Shown here: piece after piece, positions 1 through 8,882 of the stretch
Position numbering within the stretch: the first letter of the stretch is position 1
How the letters are laid out: each line of letters opens with the position of its first letter
DNA from: JAIXWP01 sp964428835
GTDB lineage: Bacteria > Bacteroidota > Bacteroidia > Flavobacteriales_D > Sanyastnellaceae
Direction: 5' to 3'
Length of the DNA: 64,000 bases
Assembly (NCBI GenBank): GCA_964428835.1
Contig: CAYRZQ010000011.1
Location: forward strand, 1-64,000
Notes under the pieces: generated by a model
The model's input: the letters and a program-made list of their open reading frames with translations, nothing else
Told to the model about the DNA's origin: nothing
The model's database searches: none
Program-made: the position numbers and the translations under genes

Positions 1-2174
1 TTGCGGCAAATCACAACATCAGGTCCTGCATTTACAGTTGGACTTGATGTCACTGTGATAGTTCTTGTATCGGTGTTCGTGCAGCCATTGGCGTTAGATA
101 CTGTATAGGTTACAACAAAATTGCCAACACCACAAGGAGAAAACTGACCAGAAGCGCTAACACAAGAGCCAGACCATGTTCCACCTACAGGTACTTGCCC
201 CGTCAAGACGAAGGCTGGAGATTGATCACAAATAGTGATATCACTACCTGCATCTACTGAGGGAAGTGGATTTACTGTCACTACAACGTCGTCTGATGCT
301 GCGCATGAACGCGCATCAGTAACACTTAATAGGTATGTCGTATTAGCAGAAGGACTTGCGGTTGGGGTTAATGATGTTGATGAAGACAACGAACCCGCGT
401 TTGACCAAGAAATAGTATATGGCGCCAAGCCTCCGCTTACAGAACCGTTCAAGACAACAGAACCTCCTACGCAGAGAGAAAGATTTGATCCCGCATTCAC
501 TGTTGGAAGACCAAATACATTGACGCTAACAACGTCTGTGCTTGTGCACGTTCCATCATTAACGGAATAAGTCAAATTATAAGATCCAACAACCGCCGGA
601 TTGAAGACGCCTGAAGGAGTCACATGCGTGCTTCCCGACCAAGTTCCACCTGGTGTCACAGCATTCAATTGAAATGGTGTAGAACCAATACAAGCTGTTC
701 TATTCGGCCCAGCATCAATTGGCGTTGCGGTTACGACATTTACTATTCGTGTATCTGAAGCACTGCAACCAGCAGAGCTGATGAATGTATATGTCAATGT
801 GAAACTACCCACAGTGGAAGGAGTGAAAACACCTGTCGGTGAAACTCCTGTTCCTGACCATGCACCACCAACAGGAGACTGTCCTGTGAGCGTAGTAGGC
901 GCAGATTGATGACAAACAGTGATATCTGATCCTGCATTCACATTAGGTACTGAGTTTACCGTAACCACTGTATTATCAGAAGCTGTACACATACGTGCAT
1001 CAGTTACTGTAAGCAAATATGTAGTAGTAGTGGAAGGACTCGCTGTTAGAGTAAGTGAAGATGATGATGAAAGTGAAGATGCATTAGACCATGAAATGTT
1101 ATATGGAGCTAGACCGCCTGTAGCAGAAGCATTGATAACAACAGAGCTACCTGCACACATATTCAAAGATGCACCCGCGTCAACAACCGGCGGCGCAAAT
1201 ACGTTTACAGTAACCATATCAGTAACAGTGCATGACCCATCATTTACTGAATATGTAAGATCAAATGAACCGATTGTAGTTGGGTTGAACACACCTGCTG
1301 CGGTGACATTCGGATTTCCTGACCAAGTTCCTCCTGCTGTTACAGGAAAGAGTTGAAACGCTGTAGCTCCCACGCAAGCTGTTCTATTTGGACCTGCATC
1401 TACGGGAGAAGCTGCTGTGACATTTATTGTTCTGGTATCAGAATAGGTACAACCAATTGAAGTGGTCACTGTATAGGTCACCACATTAGCTCCCACTGTA
1501 GATGGGGTAAACAAACCTGATGGGGTAATATTGGTACCAGACCACACTCCACCAGATGGTGTAGCACCTGTGAGTTGCTGAGGGGTATTGCTTTGACAAA
1601 GGGTAAGATTGGCTCCTGCTTCAACTGATGTTGGCGACTGAACCGTCACTGTCACTTGTTCCTGAATATTACATTGTTTAGAGTCGACGGCTGTGACATT
1701 ATACGTAACCGAATTGCTAGGACAAGCCGTTGGTGTTTGAGACAATGAGTTATTTACTGGACCACCACTCCAAGTATATAGTATGATGGGACCATTAGTG
1801 CTGACCGCATTTGCTCCGAGCTGAGCGCATCCGCCAGGACAAATAGTAACGTCTGCCACAGCCGTGATTGTTGGCTTAGGCAAAACTGTTATCACCATAG
1901 TGTCGCTTGATGGAGTGCAACTCGTATTAGTTAGAGTCAATGTATACGTACCAGCAGTGTTGGGGCTAAATACGTTTCCATTGAGCATTGAAGCGGGTGC
2001 ACCTGACCACGTTCCACCAGAAGGAAGTGTGATATTACCTCCTTGATTTAAGCAACGCTCTATATCTGGACCAGCATTTACTGGACATTGGGCGAAAACA
2101 TCACCGAAGACCAGAGTAATACTGAGCGTTAGCGTTATTCTAATAGTGTAAAATAAAACGTTTAAATGTCTCAT
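1..2174 (-). CDS. Large secreted surface protein with tandem Ig/PKD-like repeats (partial, C terminus outside window)
   Basis: An unbroken minus-strand frame runs from an ATG at 2174 to the window edge, at least 724 codons, with the C terminus missing. The first ~30 residues are a signal peptide (basic start, hydrophobic core, likely cleavage after VFA and before QCPVNAG). The rest consists of cysteine-containing modules of about 70-85 residues that open with xVxAGxxxxxC, carry a GGTWSG or APYxISWSN core and end near DTRxxxVT or TVNxxP. Three module types recur in fixed order with a 684-bp period (for example 228 versus 912, and 691 versus 1375); the N-terminal set is more diverged. Such modules are known from Bacteroidota adhesins of the SprB kind and from proteins with gliding-motility or type IX C-terminal domains. 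That end is not visible, so an adhesive surface role is inference. The plus-strand frames here are antisense shadows. Confidence 0.85.
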   Translation of the reverse strand, partial: MRHLNVLFYTIRITLTLSITLVFGDVFAQCPVNAGPDIERCLNQGGNITLPSGGTWSGAPASMLNGNVFSPNTAGTYTLTLTNTSCTPSSDTMVITVLPKPTITAVADVTICPGGCAQLGANAVSTNGPIILYTWSGGPVNNSLSQTPTACPSNSVTYNVTAVDSKQCNIQEQVTVTVQSPTSVEAGANLTLCQSNTPQQLTGATPSGGVWSGTNITPSGLFTPSTVGANVVTYTVTTSIGCTYSDTRTINVTAASPVDAGPNRTACVGATAFQLFPVTAGGTWSGNPNVTAAGVFNPTTIGSFDLTYSVNDGSCTVTDMVTVNVFAPPVVDAGASLNMCAGSSVVINASATGGLAPYNISWSNASSLSSSSSLTLTASPSTTTTYLLTVTDARMCTASDNTVVTVNSVPNVNAGSDITVCHQSAPTTLTGQSPVGGAWSGTGVSPTGVFTPSTVGSFTLTYTFISSAGCSASDTRIVNVVTATPIDAGPNRTACIGSTPFQLNAVTPGGTWSGSTHVTPSGVFNPAVVGSYNLTYSVNDGTCTSTDVVSVNVFGLPTVNAGSNLSLCVGGSVVLNGSVSGGLAPYTISWSNAGSLSSSTSLTPTASPSANTTYLLSVTDARSCAASDDVVVTVNPLPSVDAGSDITICDQSPAFVLTGQVPVGGTWSGSCVSASGQFSPCGVGNFVVTYTVSNANGCTNTDTRTITVTSSPTVNAGPDVVICR

Positions 2175-2373
2175 TGTTCTTGATAGGGTTACGAACTTTC
2201 CGCTTTCTACGGGATACCACTCTGTTAGGTTACCTTTTGGAAAAAGTCGTCAAGAACACGAACTTGCAATTAGCGGGCACAAAGAGCACTTTATCAGCCA
2301 TCAGCTGCAAAGTTGTTAATAATTCTAAGCCAGATTTTAAGGGTATTAAATACATGAAGGGCAGTGTTTGCTA

Positions 2374-2402
2374 CAAAAGTAAGCAAAAAGAACCTTTATC
2401 AA
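2374..2402 (-). promoter_or_regulatory. Bacteroidota-type promoter for the repeat-rich surface protein
   Basis: On the minus strand TTG (2402-2400) is followed after 18 bases by TACTTTTG (2381-2374), an exact match to TAnnTTTG. It would give an unusually long leader of about 190-200 bases before the ATG at 2174. No other gene is visible in 2175-2424. Confidence 0.5.
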
Positions 2403-2424
2403 CAAGTTTTTAACAATTCGCCTA

Positions 2425-4821
2425 CTAAGAAAAGTAGCACTTATTCAAAGGAGGTAGCATTTTAAAGCTAGCTACTTTATCCTTGGTAAGAACTTTTTCA
2501 ACGAAACTGATGACTTTAGGATAGGCCTGAGCGAGTCGTTTATCAGCAGCATTGGTAGAAGAAGTTACCATTATAACATAGTAATCAATTTTTAGATTTA
2601 ATTGCTCCAACTCGTCTAAAAAGCCCCAGCCATCCATTTCGGGCATATTGATATCTAACAAAATCAGGTAGGTGTCCGTGTTTCCCGAGGTATCCTGTTT
2701 TTCCAGATATTCGAGTGCCGAAGTAGCGTTCAGGAATGTTGAAGGGGAGCTATCAAGTTCAGCGGTTTTTACATTATTGGCTTGAAGCATTAACACTACG
2801 GGGTCGTCATCGACCAGAATCACATTCAGCTTTGCTGTTTTTTGTGAAGAATAATGAGCTGTATCGCTTATCAATCCATTGTTTGAATAGATGACTGCCT
2901 CAGCCTTTGAAGTAATATCCTTGACCACAGTATCTAATTCCAGAGCAGCATTAGCAATCTCTTGGGTGAAATGCTCAATTTCAATAGGAGTTTGATTTCT
3001 TTGATTTAAATAGTCGGTTATAGCCAAAAGCCTTGCGAGTGGAGCTCTGACAACGTGTGACTGTGTCCACGCTATTTCGGCTAGGCGTTGATTTCGCTCT
3101 TCAATAGCTCTCATTTGAGCTACTTTATCTGTGATGTCGAATATTATACCGATAAAGCGATCTGGGACGCCATCGAAAAACTCCAGCTTTGCCTTTAAAT
3201 GCACCCACTTTCTATTTCCTTTCGCAGTCAAAATCTCGTATTCATGATTCAGATCTTCCCTTTTCTTCAATGCACGTTTGAAAATTCGATTTGCACTTTC
3301 TACTTTTCCTGCCTCAATAATCTTAACGACATCTCCAATATCCTTTTGTTGCAAGCCTACTTCGAGTATTTGAGATGTGACTGCCGTGATGAGGTGCTCG
3401 CCGGTTGCTATATCTATCTCCCAACCTCCCACCTTGGCGAGATTAGAGGTTTCTACCAATAGGTCTCTCATTTCACGCATCTCTTTCTCTGCGCGCTTTT
3501 TCGCTGACACATCTTCTATTGTGGTAAAATATCGTAAGGTTACTCCTTTATCGTTGGTAATGGATGAAACATTCACTTCTACAGGCAGTAGCTCTCCTCC
3601 TTTTGCTTTTAAAACTAATTCAAGCTTCTGGCTTTGATTATAGATTGTGTTTTGAATTGCATGAATTAACTTATGATTATCACTTTCACTAAAGAAGAAA
3701 AATGGTACAGATGCATTATTAAACTCCAATCTTGAATAACCAGTCATTGCCATGAATGCATCATTCACCTCCTTCACTCTTCCTTTTAAATCAAGAATCA
3801 TTACACTTTCTGTCATGCGAGAGATTAGGCGCGAAGCGATGAATTGCTCTTGTCTAAGACTGCGTTCGGAACGTGCACGTTGAATTGCATTCTCTACCAC
3901 GCTTGCATAAATACTGAGCAGGCGCAACTCTGGTATATCTTCTTGAGAGCGTTGTTTATCCCAATTGAATTCAATAAATCCATGGCAAACGCTTCCATAC
4001 ATCATTGGAATTAAATACAAGGTCTGTATTCCAGAAGGCACTGCAAAACCAGCGGCTAGATTGACCTTTGCAGAGTCAAGATTTTCTATGTAAACTGGTT
4101 TTCCTTCTTGATGAATAATCGAAAAATCATAGAAATCACTAATGCTTAAAAACTGTAAATCATCTTTAAGCTGATCCAGTTTTTCGTCAGTCCATTCATA
4201 AAGACATGAGACAAAACCATTGAGAAAATCATATTCGAATATCGCCACACGCTGGCAGTTGAGTAGCTCCGCTATTTCAACCATAGAATATTCAATACGT
4301 TCATCCAAGGCCATCTCGTCAGTGGCGATAAACGTCGCAGATGTTTTAGTAATTATCTCAAGAAATCGGTTCTGAGTCTGTATATAATCTTGCTTCTTTC
4401 TGAGCTCAGTAATATCGATGTGAGCGCCCAGCATTCTCGTCGGACGGCCTTGCTTATTAAAAACAGCTCTTCCCAAGCATCGAATCCACTTCACAGACCC
4501 ATCTTTATGGTAATATCGAACGATAGAATCATACGAATACTTCGTTGGATCCTTGATATGGTTATTTATGAGTATTCGCGTTGCCTCGAGGTCGTCGGGA
4601 TGAATCTTGTCCATCCAGGATTGAGGGGTATGCGGAAACTCGTTCGGGCTATACCCCAAAGTAGTCCAAAAGGACGGGGACATCCACTCATGATTGGGAT
4701 TTTCTAAATCCCAAAACCAAATACCGTTCAGGATATTATCATGAATAAATGAGCAGACAGATGCATCGTCACGCATCGCCTCACGCAACTCTAATGCGAG
4801 GTAATGTTCTTTTTCTTCCAA
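2425..4821 (-). CDS. PAS-GAF-PAS-PAS protein with histidine-kinase dimerisation motif and C-terminal receiver domain, no ATPase domain
   Basis: 798 residues, cytoplasmic, no signal peptide or membrane segment. Order seen: PAS with PAC-like end (about 25-140, ending GAHIDITELRKK), a GAF domain (about 150-330), two more PAS domains (about 335-455 and 460-575), a short helical stretch with SHVVRAPLARLL (about residue 600), and a receiver domain (about 670-790). The SHVVRAPLAR motif is the H-box of a common Bacteroidota PAS kinase family. The N, G1 and G2 boxes of the HATPase domain are absent: the chain goes straight to a receiver with ILVDDDP, phospho-acceptor LLDINMPEMDG, and VTSST; the usual K-P is K-V (VEKVL). 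It could be a phosphotransfer or sensory scaffold fed by another kinase. The start is TTG at 4821 (ATT is adjacent); the next ATG is residue 16, so the exact start is uncertain. Confidence 0.8.
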   Translation of the reverse strand: MEEKEHYLALELREAMRDDASVCSFIHDNILNGIWFWDLENPNHEWMSPSFWTTLGYSPNEFPHTPQSWMDKIHPDDLEATRILINNHIKDPTKYSYDSIVRYYHKDGSVKWIRCLGRAVFNKQGRPTRMLGAHIDITELRKKQDYIQTQNRFLEIITKTSATFIATDEMALDERIEYSMVEIAELLNCQRVAIFEYDFLNGFVSCLYEWTDEKLDQLKDDLQFLSISDFYDFSIIHQEGKPVYIENLDSAKVNLAAGFAVPSGIQTLYLIPMMYGSVCHGFIEFNWDKQRSQEDIPELRLLSIYASVVENAIQRARSERSLRQEQFIASRLISRMTESVMILDLKGRVKEVNDAFMAMTGYSRLEFNNASVPFFFFSESDNHKLIHAIQNTIYNQSQKLELVLKAKGGELLPVEVNVSSITNDKGVTLRYFTTIEDVSAKKRAEKEMREMRDLLVETSNLAKVGGWEIDIATGEHLITAVTSQILEVGLQQKDIGDVVKIIEAGKVESANRIFKRALKKREDLNHEYEILTAKGNRKWVHLKAKLEFFDGVPDRFIGIIFDITDKVAQMRAIEERNQRLAEIAWTQSHVVRAPLARLLAITDYLNQRNQTPIEIEHFTQEIANAALELDTVVKDITSKAEAVIYSNNGLISDTAHYSSQKTAKLNVILVDDDPVVLMLQANNVKTAELDSSPSTFLNATSALEYLEKQDTSGNTDTYLILLDINMPEMDGWGFLDELEQLNLKIDYYVIMVTSSTNAADKRLAQAYPKVISFVEKVLTKDKVASFKMLPPLNKCYFS

Positions 4822-4869
4822 TGGCTCTACTTTTTTTGGGAGAGAGGTAAGAGTCTCTGGTTATTTTTT

Positions 4870-4877
4870 CAAATATA
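4870..4877 (-). promoter_or_regulatory. Possible -7 box upstream of the PAS/GAF/receiver gene
   Basis: TATATTTG on the minus strand, an exact TAnnTTTG match 48 bases before the TTG start at 4821. No TTG is visible at the expected upstream spacing, so support is partial. Confidence 0.3.
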
Positions 4878-4926
4878 ATATTCCTCTCCTCTAGCTCGTA
4901 GTGAATAATGTCACCCAAAAATAGCG

Positions 4927-5277
4927 TTAAGCCACAACTTTGGTACAGATCGACCTAAGCGAGTCTTGACTTGCGCTGTCGAGGGCACAAAAATCCATTA
5001 ACTGTATCAACTCTTTGGTCGTTAATTGCTCATGCAACTCCCAACGAGACGTCGGACCATTAAGAACATGCACACGGCCATCTTTCAAAAACGCAATTCT
5101 GCAATCTCCATTTTTACGGAAATAGTGTATCAACCCTGGATGAAAGCGCTTGTCCAAAACCGGCAAAAAACCACCGAGTTCCATCACTTGTCTAAATCCA
5201 TTGCTCAATAAGACATCCATCAACTCCTGAGAAGAAACCCATCCTTTGGGTCTAACATTTTTCTGACTGTACTTCAT
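4927..5277 (-). CDS. Hypothetical protein, 116 aa
   Basis: A small basic soluble protein without signal peptide or membrane segment; I do not recognise a family. Residues about 12-35 look like a helix-turn region (GWVSSQELMDVLLSNGF). The middle (HYFRKNGDCRIAFLKDGRV) looks like two beta strands, and the C terminus is helical (LTTKELIQLMDF). It lies 46 bases downstream of the SGNH hydrolase gene on the same strand. The gap is largely filled by a 12-bp perfect inverted repeat whose inner edge touches the ATG, so expression may be controlled at translation or by a bound regulator. The PAS/GAF/receiver gene follows after a further 105 bases. Confidence 0.65.
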   Translation of the reverse strand: MKYSQKNVRPKGWVSSQELMDVLLSNGFRQVMELGGFLPVLDKRFHPGLIHYFRKNGDCRIAFLKDGRVHVLNGPTSRWELHEQLTTKELIQLMDFCALDSASQDSLRSICTKVVA

Positions 5278-5307
5278 GGTGTTTGATTTTTTAGCAAATC
5301 AAACACC
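5278..5307 (-). repeat. Perfect 12-bp inverted repeat abutting the start codon of the 116-aa gene
   Basis: GGTGTTTGATTT (5278-5289), six-base loop, AAATCAAACACC (5296-5307). On the minus strand the second arm ends directly at the ATG (5277). No T tract follows, so it is not a standard intrinsic terminator. It could be a regulator binding site or an mRNA hairpin that hides the start. Confidence 0.7.
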
Positions 5308-5323
5308 CTCTATTGTAATGTAT

Positions 5324-6730
5324 TTACGATGAAGAACGAGCTGACTTCCACGCTTCAAATTCTTTCATCAATGACTTATAAAATAAGTCAGCTATTCGTT
5401 TTGCACCACCTGGTGTAAAGTGCGTATAATCTGGACCTGCGTAAGGAGGATTGCTGTTCACCCAGCTTACCATGCTATTCCTGCCCCCCATCACTTCATA
5501 CATGTCCCAAAAACCGCAATCTTGAGCAAAAGCCGCTTCTTTCATAGCATCACGAACAGCTTCGAGATATGGCCACGTCTGGTAGTTGCCTTCCACACTC
5601 GTACTCATATCGCTCGGCCCGATCACAACGATGCTTGCTTCAGGGCATAATTGCTTCACATGTGCAATCTGACTTTTAAAATAATTACCAAAGTCTTTCG
5701 CTCCTTGAGCGTTCGTCAATGAGGGAACTGTATTTCCACCGAACTGCAAAATAATGAGGCGGGAATTGAGCCATTGCATTTCTGCTCTTAAATCTCGCGC
5801 ATCCATTTTTCTAAAAATGGTTCCACTACTTCCTCTCCATGCAATATTATCTGCATAAACCCCTGCTCCACTTTCCAATGAAAGCGCATGTACTTCGGGA
5901 CTTTCAGTACTTCTAAAGATAATCTTGACTTTTTTGCCGCTCGCACCGTTCAATGCCATAGACTCTCTCACGGGCTCTGAACTAACCATTACTGTAGTCG
6001 TTGAGACAATGCTGTCCTCTACTACCAGCTGAATTTCCGTTGGTGCTATGACATTTGCCAAATAGAAAACTATTTTACTAAAACTATTGCCACTTCGAGG
6101 AGCAATTTCAATCCATGCTTCTGTTGTATCTGCTCCTTCGGATAGATATTTTCCATATGCCCCCATAACGCCAAAGCGATTATGAGAAGTCTTCATATCT
6201 TCATATCCATACGCAGTATAACGCTTCCAGTTCCCGCTCCATGTCTGTGATATCGATGAATTAGACACTAAAGGCACAGGAGATATCAACCCTGTACCCC
6301 TGCCGCCAAATTGAGATTGCAATCGAGATCTCAGAAGCCCTGTCATACGATCACCTTCAATCTGAGAGTCGCCATAATGTAAAATGTGAATCGCACTGCT
6401 TGAAGCCGCGGACTCCAATGACTCAAAAAAACCAAACAACGAAGCGCTATTTTGATCTTTAAATTGAATAGAAGTAATTCCCTCGGAACGCGCTACTGAA
6501 ATGCTATCCTTCGTGTCTTTCAGCGATGCAAGGCTGTCGCGCTCGGCAAGTAGTTTCTCCACGTCGATAGGCTGGGCAACACTGTCGGTCTCCCACAGGC
6601 TTTCAATTCTTTTAAACTTCAATTGATGTCCAAAGACTCGAATCCCATCTTTAGGAATAGCCACCATAGCCAGCACCATTAAGGCAAGCATACCACTTAT
6701 ATACAGAAAAACACGCCCAGGAGTCATCAT
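5324..6730 (-). CDS. SGNH/GDSL-fold hydrolase, membrane-anchored
   Basis: 468 residues. Residues about 7-25 are a hydrophobic N-terminal segment (FLYISGMLALMVLAMVAI) serving as uncleaved anchor or signal, so the enzyme part lies outside the cytoplasmic membrane. SGNH blocks are visible: HYGDSQIEGD (block I, Ser nucleophile), LQFGGN (block III, Asn), and DYTHFTPGG near the C terminus (block V, Asp and His). A beta-rich insert of about 150 residues lies between blocks I and III. This form of the family in Bacteroidota often partners an MBOAT acyltransferase in adding or removing O-acetyl groups on cell-wall or exported sugars. No MBOAT gene is within view, so the substrate is unknown. The PorE-like gene lies 12 bases upstream on the same strand, suggesting one transcript. 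Confidence 0.75.
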   Translation of the reverse strand: MMTPGRVFLYISGMLALMVLAMVAIPKDGIRVFGHQLKFKRIESLWETDSVAQPIDVEKLLAERDSLASLKDTKDSISVARSEGITSIQFKDQNSASLFGFFESLESAASSSAIHILHYGDSQIEGDRMTGLLRSRLQSQFGGRGTGLISPVPLVSNSSISQTWSGNWKRYTAYGYEDMKTSHNRFGVMGAYGKYLSEGADTTEAWIEIAPRSGNSFSKIVFYLANVIAPTEIQLVVEDSIVSTTTVMVSSEPVRESMALNGASGKKVKIIFRSTESPEVHALSLESGAGVYADNIAWRGSSGTIFRKMDARDLRAEMQWLNSRLIILQFGGNTVPSLTNAQGAKDFGNYFKSQIAHVKQLCPEASIVVIGPSDMSTSVEGNYQTWPYLEAVRDAMKEAAFAQDCGFWDMYEVMGGRNSMVSWVNSNPPYAGPDYTHFTPGGAKRIADLFYKSLMKEFEAWKSARSSS

Positions 6731-6742
6731 TCGGCGGCGAAA

Positions 6743-8707
6743 TTACTCCACAACCTTGAATTCTGTTCTGCGATTTCTCGCTCTGCCTTGATCCGTGTCA
6801 TTGGTGTCTATTGGAGCTGTCTCTCCATAACCCTTATAACTTACTTTTCCCGCATCCACTCCCTTCTTGACCAAATAATCTACCACCGCTTTTGCTCTAT
6901 TTTCTGATAAGATTTGGTTGGCCTGATCATTACCTACGTTATCGGTGTGTCCACCGATCTCAATTTTCACACTTGGATTGGCCTGTATCAATCCCGCGAG
7001 CTTATCTAGCTCAACACGCGATGCAGGAAGAAGATCGAAGCTATTAGAATTAAAAAACACATTATTCAAAACTACATTGGCGCCGACTTTCAATTTTTGG
7101 AGCTGCACATTCAAACGATAAGGCTGAGTGCTCTTATATTCTTTTAGAGAAAAATTTTCACTATGGAATAAAAAGCCTTCTTTACTCACATTCAGCGCAT
7201 AATCCTTACCTGATGGAATGCATATTAGATAGTCTCCTGAACCTCCATTGCTATATGTTTCAGCAACCTGTTTGCCTGTTTCCAAATCAATCAACTCCAC
7301 CTTCGCTCCTAACTTCTTAAACGTGTTTTTATCGCTAATGATTCCAGCGATATAAGTAACCAATCTCGGCCTTGCGAATGAATGCAATTCAAAACTGTAC
7401 AAATCCAGTCCTCCGAAACCACCAGCGCGCTCACTTGCGAATAAAGCCACGGTTCCTGAAGCTGCTACCTGAATAGAATTTTCGTCACCCTTTGTATTGA
7501 TTGGATATCCAAGATTGATGGGGGTATCCCATTCGCCGTTCGGCAATAATTCGCTTTTGAATATGTCCAATCCTCCCATACCTGGATGTCCATTGCTACT
7601 GAAATAAAGCGTATGACCGTCTGGATGTATCATTACACTTTCTTCTTCAAAAATGGTATTTACCTTTCCAGGGATCTTCTGCGCTGGCGACCATTTGCCA
7701 TTGTCCATCAAATAACAATAATAGATATCCTGTTCTTTTATGCCTCGTGGCGAACGCTTTCCTCTAATGAAATAAAGGGTTCTGCCATCAGCGCTATAGC
7801 TAGGCTGGCTTTCCCAGGAACCGCTATTAATACCAGAACCCAGATTTTTGGCTGGCTGCCAATTATTACCTGATTTAATACTGAAGAATAAGTCACAACT
7901 TCCAATGCCCTCTCTGTTTCCGCCCCACATTCCATCGCCTGTTTCACATGCTGTAAAAATTAATGTCTGACCATCCGCTGAAAGACTCGGTGCACCTTCA
8001 TTGGTGGCAGTATTAATTTCGGCTACCGGCGCGGCCACTGACCATTTTTCACCTTGTTTCTTTGAAAGAAAGAAATCCTCTTGTTTTCCAGAATATGCAC
8101 CCGCTGTTGGAACAAGACGGGTGAATAATAATGTGGACTCATCCGCGGTGATACAAGGATAATATTCATTGTTCTCACTGTTTACTTCAGGACCAAGATT
8201 GATTGGATTGAAAGGTACGGGACTTGCGATCGCCTTTTTTGCGAAAACACAACTCGCCAAAATCACTTGTGCTCTTTTTTCGAGCTCTGGCGTGGCGTGA
8301 GGAAAAGGCATATACTTCGACACTGCCTTTTCAGCCTGCTCATAATTGCCCAATCCAAAATGGCTTTCAGCCAACATGAGCCAACCCTCTGGGTAGAATT
8401 TTTCGTTTACCGCCAACGCTCTCTCTAGAGGTGCGATGGTCTTTTCTGGCTGACGCATATCATCGAAGACTTGAGCGAGCATATAATGCGCCTCAATAAA
8501 ATCGGGAGTGCTTTGAGTTAAGGATTCTAGAACATTAGCCGCCTCTTGATATTGGCGCTGATCATAAAGCGCCAGAGCCTCTTCATATTGTTTGATTGCC
8601 TTTTTTGAGGTAACCGAATATGTCGGCTTCGGTTGAGAATAAAGCGTTTGAGGAAAAAAGGTCATTCCCAAAACGAGCCCAACAAAGAGGATAAAAATCT
8701 GTTTCAT
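6743..8707 (-). CDS. PorE-like outer-membrane protein: TPR, PD40 propeller, carboxypeptidase-regulatory-like and OmpA domains
   Basis: 654 residues with a signal peptide (MKQIFILFVGLVLG, cleavage near LYSQ). Order: TPR repeats (about 35-150), a beta-propeller of PD40/WD40-like blades (about 175-440, motifs such as PSLSADGQTLIF, LYFSSNGHPGMGGLDIF), a carboxypeptidase-regulatory-like beta domain (about 455-530), and an OmpA peptidoglycan-binding domain (about 545-654, GGHTDNVGN and RARNRRTEF). Length and domain order match PorE of Porphyromonas gingivalis, which ties the type IX secretion machinery to peptidoglycan. Bacteroidota carry several paralogues with this layout, so orthology is likely but unproven. 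T9SS substrates occur elsewhere in this window (53212 and 60374 genes), consistent with the organism having the system. Confidence 0.8.
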   Translation of the reverse strand: MKQIFILFVGLVLGMTFFPQTLYSQPKPTYSVTSKKAIKQYEEALALYDQRQYQEAANVLESLTQSTPDFIEAHYMLAQVFDDMRQPEKTIAPLERALAVNEKFYPEGWLMLAESHFGLGNYEQAEKAVSKYMPFPHATPELEKRAQVILASCVFAKKAIASPVPFNPINLGPEVNSENNEYYPCITADESTLLFTRLVPTAGAYSGKQEDFFLSKKQGEKWSVAAPVAEINTATNEGAPSLSADGQTLIFTACETGDGMWGGNREGIGSCDLFFSIKSGNNWQPAKNLGSGINSGSWESQPSYSADGRTLYFIRGKRSPRGIKEQDIYYCYLMDNGKWSPAQKIPGKVNTIFEEESVMIHPDGHTLYFSSNGHPGMGGLDIFKSELLPNGEWDTPINLGYPINTKGDENSIQVAASGTVALFASERAGGFGGLDLYSFELHSFARPRLVTYIAGIISDKNTFKKLGAKVELIDLETGKQVAETYSNGGSGDYLICIPSGKDYALNVSKEGFLFHSENFSLKEYKSTQPYRLNVQLQKLKVGANVVLNNVFFNSNSFDLLPASRVELDKLAGLIQANPSVKIEIGGHTDNVGNDQANQILSENRAKAVVDYLVKKGVDAGKVSYKGYGETAPIDTNDTDQGRARNRRTEFKVVE

Positions 8708-8851
8708 ATACTTATGTTAATGCCCGCAGGCAACATTCACGCCGAAAGTAACGTGGTATTAAATTATAAAATGTGAGCAACTCAATAATTTTCAACCAAG
8801 TTGTTGATAATACTTAACATTATAGAACGCCAACAAACCCAAAAGAGAGAC

Positions 8852-8859
8852 TATTTTTG
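8852..8859 (+). promoter_or_regulatory. -7 box for the helicase gene
   Basis: TATTTTTG matches TAnnTTTG and ends 23 bases before the ATG at 8883. A TTG at -33 is not evident. Confidence 0.4.
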
Positions 8860-8882
8860 CACGTTTCTACTCAGAAGGATAT

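Noticed and set aside
235..1356. Plus-strand frames of 111 and 145 codons
   Set aside because: They are antisense to the repeat-rich minus-strand gene and resemble each other only because that gene is repetitive.
2174..2413. 79-codon plus-strand frame starting with TTG in the gap between two minus-strand genes
   Set aside because: No recognisable domain or promoter, low-complexity composition, and it covers the probable promoter and leader of the surface-protein gene.
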